From assembly GCA_024742735.1 (NCBI GenBank), contig JANSXV010000003.1, positions 1 through 64,000 on the forward strand: a DNA stretch of 64,000 nucleotides. The letters are read 5' to 3'. Made by a program: the position numbers and the translations under genes. Positions 55,470-64,000 of the stretch are shown in pieces. Below the pieces are notes generated by a model that saw only the letters and a program-made list of their open reading frames with translations, was not told the origin of the DNA and did no database searches. The DNA is from Alphaproteobacteria bacterium (lineage in GTDB: Bacteria > Pseudomonadota > Alphaproteobacteria > Caulobacterales > Maricaulaceae). Numbering within the stretch: position 1 is the stretch's first letter; the number at the start of each line of letters is the position of its first letter.

Positions 55470-55892
55470 ATGTTTCACCTGTCTTTGATGACGCCGCTGC
55501 TGGCGCTTGTGTGCTGGACGCTGGTCATGTGGCTGTGGATGTACGCCACGCGGCTTCCGGCCATGCAGAAGGCCGGGATCAATCCGGCGAAGGTCAAGCA
55601 GAAGGCCGATTTCGACGGCCTGCCGATGCAGGTCCGGCAGGTTGCGGACAACTACAATCACCTGCACGAGCAGCCGGTGCTGTTCTATGCGCTATGCGTC
55701 TACGCTCACACCCAGGGGGCGACGACGGAGCTGACGGTCTTCGCCGCTTGGGCCTATGTGGGCTTGCGCATCGCCCATTCCATCTTCCAGGCGACGGTCA
55801 ACTTCGTGCCCGTGCGGTTCGCCCTGTTCCTGCTGGCGACGCTTTGCCTGTTCCTGATCGCAGGGGTGCAGGTGGGAGCGCTGTTCGCATGA
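55470..55892 (+). CDS. MAPEG-family membrane protein
   Basis: 140 aa, four hydrophobic segments. VRQVADNYNHLHEQPVLFYALC resembles the conserved second-helix E-x2-P motif of MAPEG proteins, followed by WAYVGLRIAHSIFQ. MAPEG includes glutathione transferases; the bacterial members are uncharacterised. The stop overlaps the ArsC-family gene's start (ATGA). Confidence 0.88.
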   Translation: MFHLSLMTPLLALVCWTLVMWLWMYATRLPAMQKAGINPAKVKQKADFDGLPMQVRQVADNYNHLHEQPVLFYALCVYAHTQGATTELTVFAAWAYVGLRIAHSIFQATVNFVPVRFALFLLATLCLFLIAGVQVGALFA

Positions 55893-56236
55893 CCGGGGTG
55901 ACGCTCTACGGCCTGAAGACCTGCGACACGTGCAAGAAGGCGCTGAAAGCGCTGGGGGCGGATGGACACGACGTCACCTTCGTGGATGTCCGCGCTGAGG
56001 CCGACCTGTCCGCCAAAGTCCCGGCCTGGCTCGACGCCGTCGGCGCGGAGCGATTGATCAACACCCGCTCGACGACCTGGCGCGGTCTCGACGAGGCCGA
56101 GCGGGCCAAGGCTGAAACTGATCCGGCCGAGCTGCTAGAGGCCAACCCGGCCCTCATCAAACGTCCGGTGATCGAGTCCGGCGGCCAGACGTATGTCGGG
56201 TGGACGAAGGACGTTCAGGCGGCCCTGGGGCTCTAG
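55889..56236 (+). CDS. ArsC/YffB-family reductase
   Basis: 115 aa. LYGLKTCDTCKKALKAL has the catalytic Cys12 and an extra Cys15; INTRSTTWRGL and LIKRPVIE are family signatures. The CDT-K start resembles YffB/Spx-like proteins more than true arsenate reductase. Thioredoxin-fold; redox role probable, substrate unknown. Confidence 0.9.
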   Translation: MTGVTLYGLKTCDTCKKALKALGADGHDVTFVDVRAEADLSAKVPAWLDAVGAERLINTRSTTWRGLDEAERAKAETDPAELLEANPALIKRPVIESGGQTYVGWTKDVQAALGL

Positions 56237-56559
56237 CGCGCTCCGTAGCGGTGCTTCAGCCCGAACAGAAAGGCGATGGCGCCGAAATACAGGAAGGGCT
56301 TCAGCGTCGCGGCGAGCGCATGCATGTCCAGACGCGCGAACGCCAGCTCCATCGCGAAATTCGCCGGCATGTCGCCTGCGCTCATGTATTCCATGGAGAA
56401 GCGGAGCACGACGTCGACCGTGTAGGCGATGAACACCGCAGCGGTGAGCTGGCTCCACCGGCGCATGACCAGCGCGGCGACGAGGCTGGCGGCGATCATG
56501 AACAGCAGGTCGAACGGGGTGAATCCGGCGGCCAGCAGCGAAATCACGTCGTGTCCCAA
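56233..56559 (-). CDS. Small membrane protein (108 aa)
   Basis: Three hydrophobic segments (about residues 15-33, 38-55 and 84-102). Not recognised. Convergent with the ArsC-family gene, stops overlapping. ATG 56559 lies 42 bp downstream of the flhG stop on the same strand. Confidence 0.6.
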   Translation of the reverse strand: MGHDVISLLAAGFTPFDLLFMIAASLVAALVMRRWSQLTAAVFIAYTVDVVLRFSMEYMSAGDMPANFAMELAFARLDMHALAATLKPFLYFGAIAFLFGLKHRYGAR

Positions 56560-56601
56560 TGCGTCAGCCTCCCCTCGCCCGCTTCAGATTCCGCAGAAAC
56601 G

Positions 56602-57420
56602 TTAGCGCGCTTCCACGCCCTGCTCCAGCGCCCTGACAAGCGCGGCGACATCGCGCACCGCGGCGCAATCGGGTGACCTGACCCCCAGTGCGGCCTGGGC
56701 CCGGATCGCCATTGGAACATGCTCGTCCCGCCGCACGATTCCGGCGAGCGGCGGGGTGAAGCCCAGAAAGCTCTTGCAGGTGCGCGCGAAAGTCGCGTAC
56801 GCGCGGTGGGCCGCCTCGCGGTCCGGCGCGTTGTTGACGACCACGAACGGCGCGGCGCCCTCATCGCGAACCCGCAGCGTCTTCACGAAAGCATAGGCGT
56901 CCGTCAGCGAGGTCGGCTCGTCATTGATGACAATCAGAACATCGTCCGCCGCAGCGGCCAGACGCACGGTGGAGCGCTCCGCCCCGGCGGCCAGATCAAT
57001 AAGCGTGCGGTCATAATCCAGCGACGCGGCCGCCACCCCGGCAGCCAGCCGTCCGACGGCCGAGATATCCAGACTGGCCAACGCCCCGGACCCGGAAGGC
57101 CCGGCGATCACGTCGAACCCGCCGCGGGTCTGCGCGCCGCCGCAGGCTTCCGCGACCGCCTCAGCCAGCGTGAGGCGGCCGGCGACGATGGATCCGAGAT
57201 CACCGGCGGGATTGAGGCCCAGCTGGACATCCACATTGGCCATGCCCAGATCGGCGTCGACGACCAGCGTGCGCTGACCGCGCCGGGAAAAGGCCTGAGC
57301 CAGCGCCAGCGAAAGGGCCGTCTTGCCCACTCCGCCCTTGCCCGACGCGATGGCCAGAACCGGCCCGGCGATTCGCTTGGCGGCGGCGGCGTCCTCAGCC
57401 GATTGCGGCGCGTCGGTCAT
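56602..57420 (-). CDS. flhG: MinD/ParA-like ATPase of the flagellar region (FlhG-like)
   Basis: 272 aa. A deviant Walker A, GKGGVGKT (residues 27-34), TLVVDADLGMANVDVQLGL and VNNAPDREAAHRAYATF match FlhG/YlxH. It overlaps flhF by 4 bp. In other bacteria the FlhF-FlhG pair sets flagellar number and place. Last gene of the flagellar run. Confidence 0.88.
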   Translation of the reverse strand: MTDAPQSAEDAAAAKRIAGPVLAIASGKGGVGKTALSLALAQAFSRRGQRTLVVDADLGMANVDVQLGLNPAGDLGSIVAGRLTLAEAVAEACGGAQTRGGFDVIAGPSGSGALASLDISAVGRLAAGVAAASLDYDRTLIDLAAGAERSTVRLAAAADDVLIVINDEPTSLTDAYAFVKTLRVRDEGAAPFVVVNNAPDREAAHRAYATFARTCKSFLGFTPPLAGIVRRDEHVPMAIRAQAALGVRSPDCAAVRDVAALVRALEQGVEAR

Positions 57421-58397
57421 GCGTCCTCCAGATCGGCGTCTTCAAGCAGCGCACGGGCGAGGCGCAGCCCCGTGGCCGGCGCGATCCCGGCGCCGATATA
57501 GGGCGAAGCGGAAATGTGGGCGTAAGCCAGCCCCGCCTCGCCATAGCCGATGATCGCGCCGCGCCGGCGCGCGGCGTCGAGCTTGGTGATCACCACCCGG
57601 CCCGCCCCGGCCGCGGCAAGCAGCGCGCCTGCATCCTCAGCGTCCCCAGCAGAGACCCCGGCCTCCAGCACCGCGACGATCTCCGCATCCGCGCCGTCGG
57701 CGAGATCAGCCAGATCATCAAGATCATCAAGGTCGAACGGATTGATCCCGGCGGTGTCGATCAGCACGGGTCCAGCGGGCAGTCCGGAGACGATCATGGA
57801 CAGCTCGCGCGGACCGTCCACGCACTCCAGCGTCAGATCCAGCGCGTCGGCGTAGGCGGTCATCTGCTCGCGGGCGCCGGAGCGCGTGTCGCAGGTGACA
57901 AGCGCGGGGCGGGCGCCCTCATGGACCGCGCGCGCGGCCAGCTTGGCGATGGCGGAGGATTTGCCCGCGCCCGGCGGCCCGGCGAACAGCAGCGGACGTC
58001 CAGGATCGGCTTCAACAGGGTGCACGCCATAGCGCTGGTCCAGCGCGCGGGCGAGCGTAGCGGTCGCTGCGCCGTCCTCCAGCTGCATCGCCGCTTCGAC
58101 GATGGCGCGGGCGGCGTCTTCAGAGATTTCATGCCAGTGCAGCGCCTTGGCGATGCGGCTCAGCCCCTCGCTGGCGTCCCCGCGCGCTTTCGCACGGTCT
58201 TTGGCGCGACGGGCCAAAGCCGTCTCAGCCTCTTCGCCGGCGGGCGTGACCGCGCCGCGTTCAGCCGCCGCGCGCACCTCGACCCCGCCGCCCGGCGCAT
58301 CGGCGCTGGACAGGATCACCGCGTCCGGGCCGAGCTCCTGACGCACCTGGGCCATGACGCCGGACAGGGTCGGGCCTGTGAAGGTGCGAAGGCGCAT
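57417..58397 (-). CDS. flhF: SRP-type GTPase FlhF-like
   Basis: 326 aa. RTFTGPTLSGVMAQVRQELGPDAVIL is the FlhF N-terminus. The NG domain has FAGPPGAGKSSAIAKLAARA (Walker A), LVTCDTRSGAREQMTAYADALDL, VLIDTAGINPFD and VVITKLDAARRRG. It is shorter than many FlhF and its B-linker is Ala/Arg-rich. It is followed by flhG and preceded by flhA by 19 bp. Confidence 0.9.
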   Translation of the reverse strand: MRLRTFTGPTLSGVMAQVRQELGPDAVILSSADAPGGGVEVRAAAERGAVTPAGEEAETALARRAKDRAKARGDASEGLSRIAKALHWHEISEDAARAIVEAAMQLEDGAATATLARALDQRYGVHPVEADPGRPLLFAGPPGAGKSSAIAKLAARAVHEGARPALVTCDTRSGAREQMTAYADALDLTLECVDGPRELSMIVSGLPAGPVLIDTAGINPFDLDDLDDLADLADGADAEIVAVLEAGVSAGDAEDAGALLAAAGAGRVVITKLDAARRRGAIIGYGEAGLAYAHISASPYIGAGIAPATGLRLARALLEDADLEDA

Positions 58398-58416
58398 GGC
58401 CGGTCCGGCTCCTCCG

Positions 58417-60528
58417 TTACACCTGGCCCACGGTCTTCAGCCGCGCGCTGGGATGAATTTCGTTCTGGCTCATGATCACCGTCTGGGGACGGAATCGCTC
58501 GGCCAAGGACCGAACGTAAGGGCGAATCTGCGGGCTTGTCAGCAGGACCGGCACGTCGCCGGCCGCTCCGGCCCGGTCAAAGCCGTCACGCACCTGGGCC
58601 ACGAAGTCGCGCAGCTTGCTCGGCGCCAGGGCCAGTTGACGGCGCTCGCCGTCGCCCACAAGCGCCTCGGCGAAGGCCTGCTCCCACTGCGGCGTCAGCG
58701 ACAGGACCGGAAGCATGCCGTCCGGGCCTCGATTGGCGTAGCAGATCTGACGCGACAGGCGGGCCCGCACATGCTCGGTCACGGCGTCCAGATTCTGCGT
58801 CGCGCCGGAGGCCTCCGCCACGCCCTCGATGATGGCGGGCAGATCGCGAATGGAGACGCGCTCCTTCAGGAGATTCTGCAGCACGCGCTGCACGCCGGCC
58901 CGGCTGATCTGTCCCGGCGTGATCTCGTCGAGCAGCTTCTTGTGCTCCTTGGGCAGGGAGTCCAGCAGCTTCTCGGTCTCCGAGTAAGAGAGCAGATCGG
59001 CCATGTTGTCGCGCAGGATCTCAGTGAGGTGCGTAACCAGAACGGCGGCGGGATCCACCAGCGTGTAGCCGCGGAAGGTCGCCTCTTCACGCAAGGTCTC
59101 CTCGATCCAGGTGGCCGGCAGGCCGAAGGCGGGCTCCTTCACATGGGTTCCGGGCAGATCGACCTGGGCGCCGGTGGGGTCCATGGCCAGCAGGTGGTTC
59201 ATCTTCAGATCGCCGGCGCCGGCGTCCATTTCCTTGACCTTGATGGCGTACTGCTCGCCGGAGAACTGCATGTTGTCGACGATGCGCACGCTGGGCAGGA
59301 CGAAGCCGGTCTCCTGGGCGAGGTTCTTCCTCAGCGCCTTGACCTGATCGGTCAGGCGGCGGCCCTCCACATCGTTGATGAGCGGCAGGAGCGCATAGCC
59401 CAGTTCGATCTTGAGCTCGTCGATATGAAGCGTGTCCTCGATCGGCGCTTCGGACCGGGCGGCGTCGGCCTGTTCCTCCTGGGCGGCGGCTTCGGCGAGG
59501 GCATCCTCGTCAGCGCTCCGGTGCTGGCCCCGCGCCCCGAAGAAGGCGATGGCGCCGGCTCCCGCCGCGAGGCCTGCAAAGGGCAGCAGCGGCATGCCGG
59601 GCAACAGGCCGACGGCGAGCGCGGCGCCGGCGACCATGCCCATGGCTGACGGATTGGCCGACAGCTGGCCGAACACGGCCTTGTCCGCTTCGCCCTCGAC
59701 CCCTGCCTTTGACACCAGAAGACCGGCGGCGAGCGACACGATCAGGGCGGGGATCTGGGAGACCAGACCGTCGCCGATGGTCAGGGTCGAATAGGTGCTG
59801 GCCGCGTCCCCGAACTCCATGCCGGATTGGGCCACGCCGATAATCATGCCGCCGATCAGGTTGATGGAGGTGATCAGGATGCCGGCGATGGCGTCGCCGC
59901 GCACGAACTTGCTGGCGCCGTCCATGGCCCCGAAGAAGTTGGACTGGTCTTCCAGATCCTTGCGGCGTTGCTTGGCTTCCTGCTCGGTGATGAGGCCGGA
60001 GGACAGGTCCGCGTCGATGGCCATCTGTTTGCCGGGCATGGCGTCCAGGGTGAAGCGCGCGGCGACCTCGGCGATGCGGCCCGAACCCTTGGTGATCACC
60101 ACGAAGTTCACGATCACCAGGATGATGAAGACGATGATCCCGATGACGAAATTGCCCTGCATCACGAAATTGCCGAAGGCTTCGATGATGTCGCCGGCCG
60201 CCTCGGTTCCGTTGGAACCCTCCGACAGGATCAGGCGCGTAGACGCCACGTTCAGACCCAGCCTGAGCATGGTCGCGATCAGAAGGATCGCGGGAAAGGC
60301 CGTGAACTCCAGCGGGCTCTTGATGAACAGCGCCGTCATCAGGATGAGCACGGAAAAGCAGATCGAGATGGCCAGCGCGAAGTCCAGCAGCGCGCGCGGC
60401 ATGGGCAGCAGCAGCATGACCAGCAAGGCCAGCACGCCGACACCCATGGCGATATCGCCGCGCGCCAGGCGCCTGGCGAGGCCCTGCCAGTTGAAACCGG
60501 CGCTGGAGGAGGCGGGCGTGTCAGCCAT
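58417..60528 (-). CDS. flhA: Flagellar export apparatus protein FlhA
   Basis: 703 aa. About eight membrane segments in residues 20-330, including MLRLGLNVASTRLILSEG and the conserved FHIPEP-type loop region, with GSGRIAEVAARFTLDAMPGKQMAIDADL. The large cytoplasmic domain carries LPSVRIVDNMQFSGEQYAIKV and the C-terminal PVLLTSPQIRPYVRSLAER. It is the export gate core. A 161-bp gap containing a REPIN-like repeat separates it from flbD. Confidence 0.96.
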   Translation of the reverse strand: MADTPASSSAGFNWQGLARRLARGDIAMGVGVLALLVMLLLPMPRALLDFALAISICFSVLILMTALFIKSPLEFTAFPAILLIATMLRLGLNVASTRLILSEGSNGTEAAGDIIEAFGNFVMQGNFVIGIIVFIILVIVNFVVITKGSGRIAEVAARFTLDAMPGKQMAIDADLSSGLITEQEAKQRRKDLEDQSNFFGAMDGASKFVRGDAIAGILITSINLIGGMIIGVAQSGMEFGDAASTYSTLTIGDGLVSQIPALIVSLAAGLLVSKAGVEGEADKAVFGQLSANPSAMGMVAGAALAVGLLPGMPLLPFAGLAAGAGAIAFFGARGQHRSADEDALAEAAAQEEQADAARSEAPIEDTLHIDELKIELGYALLPLINDVEGRRLTDQVKALRKNLAQETGFVLPSVRIVDNMQFSGEQYAIKVKEMDAGAGDLKMNHLLAMDPTGAQVDLPGTHVKEPAFGLPATWIEETLREEATFRGYTLVDPAAVLVTHLTEILRDNMADLLSYSETEKLLDSLPKEHKKLLDEITPGQISRAGVQRVLQNLLKERVSIRDLPAIIEGVAEASGATQNLDAVTEHVRARLSRQICYANRGPDGMLPVLSLTPQWEQAFAEALVGDGERRQLALAPSKLRDFVAQVRDGFDRAGAAGDVPVLLTSPQIRPYVRSLAERFRPQTVIMSQNEIHPSARLKTVGQV

Positions 60529-60546
60529 TCAAACAGTGCTCGCTGT

Positions 60547-60669
60547 CTTTCCTCCCCCGCTCGCGGGGGAGGGGAACCACGAAGGGGTGGAGGGGGGAGA
60601 GGCACGCAGCACCGTCGCCCCCCCTTCGTCAGCTTCGCTAACACCTCCCCCGCAAGCGGGGGAGGAAAG
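60547..60669. repeat. REPIN-like 123-bp element between flbD and flhA
   Basis: Bounded by perfect 15-bp inverted repeats CTTTCCTCCCCCGCT (60547-60561) and AGCGGGGGAGGAAAG (60655-60669). Each end is itself a hairpin: CCTCCCCCGC with GCGGGGGAGG around TC on the left and AA on the right. This REP-doublet layout suggests a mobilised palindromic element. It begins 19 bp before the flhA start, on flhA's 5' side. Confidence 0.82.
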
Positions 60670-60689
60670 ATATCGGTCGCGCCTCAAGG

Positions 60690-62048
60690 TCACCCCGCCG
60701 CCCGGCTTTCGCCCGGTGCGGGGATGGTCACGCCATGCTCGGAATAGAGCTTCAGCTTGTTCCGCAGGGTCCGGATCGAGATGCCCAGGATGTTCGCGGC
60801 ATGGGTGCGATTGCCCAGGCAATGGTCCAGCGTGTCCAGGATCAGGTCCTGCTCCACCTCGGCCACGGTCTTGCCGACCAGGTTGATGGCTTCGTCGGCG
60901 GCTTCGCGGGCCTTCTGGGCCACATAGGTCCCACCGCCGGAGAAGGGCGAGCCGTCCGGCATGCGGATGGCGTCCGGCGTGATTTCGCTCCCCGCGCCGA
61001 GAAGGACGGCGCGATGCATTGCGTTTTCCAGCTCACGCACATTGCCCGGCCAGTCCCGGGCCGTGATCTGAGCTTTGGCGGGCTCGGACAGAGGGCGATG
61101 CTGGACGCCGTTGGCCTTGGCGTATTTCTTCAGGAAGTGCTCAGCCAGCGCAAGCGCATCCTCCGGCCGGTCGCGAAGGGGCGGAACGGCCAGGTTCACG
61201 ACATTGAGGCGGAACAGAAGGTCCTCGCGGAACGTGCCCTCGCGCACGGCCTGTTTCAGGTCGCGGTTGGAGGTGGCGATGACGCGGATATTGACCTTGA
61301 CGGGCTTCGACCCGCCGACCCGGTCGATCTCGCGTTCCTGAAGCGCGCGCAGCAGCTTGGCCTGCAGGCGCACGTCCATTTCGCTGATTTCATCCAGCAG
61401 CAGCGTGCCGCCGTCGGCCTCCTCGAACTTGCCGATCCTCCGCGCAACCGCGCCGGTGAAGGCGCCCTTCTCGTGACCAAACAGCTCGGACTCCAGAAGG
61501 TTTTCCGGAATCGCGGCGCAGTTCACGGAGACGAAGGGTTTCGAGGCGCGCTTGGACTTCTTGTGAAGGTGACGGGCCATCACCTCCTTACCCACCCCGC
61601 TTTCCCCGGTGATCAGAACGCTCGCTTCAGAAGCCGCGACGCGTTCGGCCAGCTGGACGACCTCCACCATGGACGGATCGCGGGCGATGAGCGGGCGTTC
61701 ATCGTCGGAGACCGCCGCCAGAACCGCTGCGATCAGTTCAGGGTCGGGCGGCAGGTGAATGAATTCCTTGGCGCCGGCCCGGATCGCCCCGGCGGCCGCA
61801 TCGGGACGCACATCCACGCCGCAGGCGACCACCGTGGCGGAGATCCGCTCGGCCTCGTTGGCGGCGATCAGGGCCCCCACGTCCAGGCTGACATCGACCA
61901 TGAGAAGGTCGGCGCCGCGCCCGGCCCGCAGATAGGCCGTGGCCTGCTCGATAGTGTCGACATGGGCGACCTTGGCCCCTCGATCCATGGCGATCTTGGT
62001 GGCGGTGGTCAGTTGTCCGCCCAGGCTTCCGACGATCAGAACGCGCAT
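60690..62048 (-). CDS. flbD: Sigma-54-dependent flagellar regulator FlbD
   Basis: 452 aa. An N-terminal receiver-like domain (residues 1-120), central AAA+ with GESGVGKE (Walker A), [13 protein letters not shown] (sigma-54 contact) and [13 protein letters not shown] (Walker B), and a FIS-type HTH ([20 protein letters not shown]). The receiver keeps Asp52 but lacks the acidic pair at the N-terminus ([11 protein letters not shown]), as in Caulobacter FlbD, which is not a normal two-component regulator. It drives late flagellar genes. Confidence 0.95.
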   Translation of the reverse strand: MRVLIVGSLGGQLTTATKIAMDRGAKVAHVDTIEQATAYLRAGRGADLLMVDVSLDVGALIAANEAERISATVVACGVDVRPDAAAGAIRAGAKEFIHLPPDPELIAAVLAAVSDDERPLIARDPSMVEVVQLAERVAASEASVLITGESGVGKEVMARHLHKKSKRASKPFVSVNCAAIPENLLESELFGHEKGAFTGAVARRIGKFEEADGGTLLLDEISEMDVRLQAKLLRALQEREIDRVGGSKPVKVNIRVIATSNRDLKQAVREGTFREDLLFRLNVVNLAVPPLRDRPEDALALAEHFLKKYAKANGVQHRPLSEPAKAQITARDWPGNVRELENAMHRAVLLGAGSEITPDAIRMPDGSPFSGGGTYVAQKAREAADEAINLVGKTVAEVEQDLILDTLDHCLGNRTHAANILGISIRTLRNKLKLYSEHGVTIPAPGESRAAG

Positions 62049-62080
62049 CGTTCAGCTCCTTATCTTGAGCCGGGCGGGGT

Positions 62081-62458
62081 CTACCCGGTGTCCCCGTCCT
62101 TGATGATTTCAGTCATGGTCACGCCCAGGCGATCCTCCACGACGACGACTTCGCCGCGGGCGACCAGGCGGTTGTTCACATAGATGTCGATGGCCTCGCC
62201 CACCTTGCGGTCGAGCTCCAGCACCGAGCCCGAGGTCAGGCGCAGCAGCGAGTTCACGTCCACATGGGCCTTGCCGAGCACGGCGGAGATGTTGACCGGC
62301 ACGTCGTAGACCGGGGCGAGATCCACCGCAGTGCGGATCTCCTCCTCGATCAGGGACTGTCCGGCTCCGGCGCCCGGCTGCGCCGGCGACGCGTCAGCGC
62401 CCGGGCCGGGCTGCGCGGCGCCCAGATCGGGCAGGTTAAGATCATCTTCGCTCATCAT
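62081..62458 (-). CDS. fliN: Flagellar motor switch protein FliN
   Basis: 125 aa. A Pro/Gly/Ala-rich N-terminus, then the SpoA core: VPVNISAVLGKAHVDVNSLL, GSVLELDRKVGEAIDIYVNN and RLVARGEVVVVEDRLGVTMTEI. C-ring component contacting FliG and FliH. Starts at MM; either Met could be used. 12 bp after fliH. Confidence 0.96.
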   Translation of the reverse strand: MMSEDDLNLPDLGAAQPGPGADASPAQPGAGAGQSLIEEEIRTAVDLAPVYDVPVNISAVLGKAHVDVNSLLRLTSGSVLELDRKVGEAIDIYVNNRLVARGEVVVVEDRLGVTMTEIIKDGDTG

Positions 62459-62470
62459 TCAGCCTCCTGA

Positions 62471-63151
62471 TCAGGCCGCTTGTCCGTCGGATTGCCTGCC
62501 GCCCTCGCCGTCGGCGAAGCCCTCTCCGGCTCCGTCTTCGGCATGGGGGTCGGCCAGCCATTTGCGCACCGCCTCGGCGATGCGCGCTTCAATTTCGCTT
62601 GCGCTGCGTTCGATCGCGCCGGCACGCCATTCGATGACGCAGTCGCCTGCGCTCACCTCCTCGTCGGCGCGCACGACCACGGCGCCCTCAAGGCCCTCCT
62701 GGTCGGCGAACGCGTACAGCCGCTCGGCGACAGAGTCGGCCAGATGCGGCGCAACTCGCACCGCTATGCGGGGTTCGGCGCGCAGGTCGCTCAGCGCTTC
62801 TGCAACGCAGGCCTCGATCGTCTCGGCGCCATACTGGTCCAGGGCCGCCCCGGCTATGGCGCGCGCAGCAGCCAGCGCCAGCCGGGCTGCGTCCTCGCGA
62901 AGGACTTCGCTTTCCTGATCCAGCCGGGCATGGAGCGCCTGCAGCTTGCCCGTGACCTGCCGCAGCGCGTCTGCGGCGGCTCGAGCGGCTTCTGCCTCCT
63001 CGCAGTTGCGTGCATCGCTGGCGGCGGCCTCCGCCAGTGCGCGGGCCTCCTCCTCGGTGAGAATCTTCCTGATCTTTTCCCCGTCGCGCAGGACAGTGCC
63101 GTCCGCCGCGAACTCGCGGTCGAAGGCGAAGGGCTTGAACTGGTCGCTCAT
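62471..63151 (-). CDS. fliH: Flagellar export regulator FliH (FlbE)
   Basis: 226 aa. FKPFAFDREF starts the family; a long charged helix with many Ala/Glu/Arg (residues 30-105) is the FliH coiled coil; LAAARAIAGAALDQYGAETIEACVAEAL and the C-terminal WRAGAIERSASEIEARI follow. It controls the FliI ATPase. It lies between fliG and fliN as in Caulobacter, where it is also called FlbE. Confidence 0.88.
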   Translation of the reverse strand: MSDQFKPFAFDREFAADGTVLRDGEKIRKILTEEEARALAEAAASDARNCEEAEAARAAADALRQVTGKLQALHARLDQESEVLREDAARLALAAARAIAGAALDQYGAETIEACVAEALSDLRAEPRIAVRVAPHLADSVAERLYAFADQEGLEGAVVVRADEEVSAGDCVIEWRAGAIERSASEIEARIAEAVRKWLADPHAEDGAGEGFADGEGGRQSDGQAA

Positions 63152-63163
63152 GATTTCGCCTCC

Positions 63164-64000
63164 CTAATAAATCAGTTCGTCCTCGCCGCCGCCTTCGGCG
63201 ATGAGGATCTCGCCCTTGGCGGCGAGGTCCTTGGCGAGGTTGACCATGGATTGCTGGGCCTGATCGACGTCCTTGAGACGCACCGGGCCCAGGGCGGCCA
63301 TGTCCTCGCGCAGGATCTTCGCAGCGCGTTCGGACATGTTTGAGAAGAACAGATCGCGCAGGGAGTCCGACGCGCCCTTCAGCGCCAGCCCCAGCTGGTC
63401 CTTGGGCACCTGGCGCAGCAGCGTCTGGACCCCTTGCGGATCCAGCTTGCCGAGGTCCTCGAACACGAACATGAGCGAGCGGATCTTCTCCGCGCTGTCC
63501 CGGTTGCGTTCCTCCAGCGAGGCCAGGAACCGGGGCTCGGTCTGGCGGTCGAAATTGTTGAAGATGTCCGCCATGAGCTCATGGCTGTCCTGCTTGGACG
63601 TGCGCGCCAGATTGCTCATGAACTCGTTGCGCAACGTCTCCTCGATCTTCTCGATGATCTCGCGCTGGACCGGCTCCATGCGCAGCATGCGCATCACGAC
63701 TTCCAGGGCGAAGTCTTCCGGCAGCGCCGCCAGCACGCGCGAGGCGTGATCTGGCTTCACCTTGGAGAGCACGACAGCGACTGTCTGGGGGTATTCGTTC
63801 TTGAGATAGTTGGCGAGGACGACCTCGTTCACATTGGCCAGCTTGTCCCACATGGTCCGACCAGCCGGGCCGCGCAGCTCCTCCATGATCTGCTCGACTT
63901 TTTCCTCGGGCAGGAAGGAGGCGAGGATGCGGTGCGCCTGATCGACCGAGCCCACGATGGCCCCGGTCGAGCTCATTGAGCCGACGAATTCCAGGATCAG
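63164..64000 (-). CDS. fliG: Flagellar motor switch protein FliG, 5'-truncated by the window
   Basis: 278 residues visible; the frame is open to the window's right edge (LILEFVGS precedes an internal Met), so about the first 60-70 residues are missing. [32 protein letters not shown] carries the middle domain with EYPQ in place of the usual EHPQ. The C-terminal torque domain has [33 protein letters not shown] and [17 protein letters not shown]. Ends with ELIY. Confidence 0.96.
   Translation of the reverse strand: MILEFVGSMSSTGAIVGSVDQAHRILASFLPEEKVEQIMEELRGPAGRTMWDKLANVNEVVLANYLKNEYPQTVAVVLSKVKPDHASRVLAALPEDFALEVVMRMLRMEPVQREIIEKIEETLRNEFMSNLARTSKQDSHELMADIFNNFDRQTEPRFLASLEERNRDSAEKIRSLMFVFEDLGKLDPQGVQTLLRQVPKDQLGLALKGASDSLRDLFFSNMSERAAKILREDMAALGPVRLKDVDQAQQSMVNLAKDLAAKGEILIAEGGGEDELIY

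Overview
The window is GC-rich alphaproteobacterial chromosome. Gene content points to the Maricaulales/Hyphomonadaceae/Caulobacterales area (for example Maricaulis or Oceanicaulis). Evidence is a Caulobacter-type fliG-fliH-fliN-flbD-flhA run, an aroK-aroB-CorC run, large Oar-like TonB receptors, and a fused N-acetylglutamate synthase/kinase of the kind known from Maricaulis maris. The genus assignment is inference. No tRNA, rRNA or CRISPR array was seen.

Region 1 (1-4900) is an accessory island with all genes on the + strand and lower, patchier GC. It opens with the tail of an IS481-like transposase. That element interrupts a type I restriction gene, leaving only the HsdR C-terminus, which is followed by an intact YgjP-type metallopeptidase. 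An AT-rich membrane protein and four small unknowns with their own terminators follow.

Region 2 (4900-16000) is mostly housekeeping: a GNAT acetyltransferase, an orphan membrane sensor with no output domain, accA, an operon of a 48-aa membrane protein, a secreted helical protein and xerD, then aroK-aroB-CorC, a periplasmic MsrA and a PMT-type glycosyltransferase.

Region 3 (16100-24900) is the most striking part. Two tandem paralogous Oar-like TonB-dependent receptors each sit behind a run of 7-mers with 11-bp periodicity that matches the PhoB (Pho box) consensus. They are followed by a Tat-exported PhoD phosphatase, so the block reads as a phosphate-starvation outer-membrane scavenging locus. 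A PstS-like lipoprotein lies further on, at 50.1-51.4 kb.

Region 4 (24878-28169) is an arginine operon, argF'-argB/A-argC on the - strand. It encodes N-acetylornithine carbamoyltransferase and the fused synthase/kinase, which together indicate the acetylated (Xanthomonas-type) arginine route.

Region 5 (28250-51400) is mixed. It holds an L,D-transpeptidase, a ferritin-like diiron protein behind a perfect palindrome, a fatty acid hydroxylase/sterol desaturase gene pair, a third TonB receptor, a repeat-rich YETV protein, a PQQ sugar dehydrogenase, an operon of serine hydrolase, GMC oxidoreductase, aldehyde dehydrogenase and penicillin acylase, a ccdAB toxin-antitoxin pair with a three-copy 13-bp operator, pgeF, selO, two alpha/beta hydrolases and the PstS-like protein.

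Region 6 (51580-56560) has an ornithine-decarboxylase-like gene with a 12-codon leader ORF, coupled to a deoxyhypusine-synthase-like gene (polyamine metabolism). MarC, CsbD, MAPEG, ArsC-family and small membrane proteins follow.

Region 7 (56600-64000, - strand) is the flagellar operon fliG (cut by the window edge)-fliH-fliN-flbD-flhA-flhF-flhG. A 123-bp REPIN-like repeat sits between flbD and flhA.
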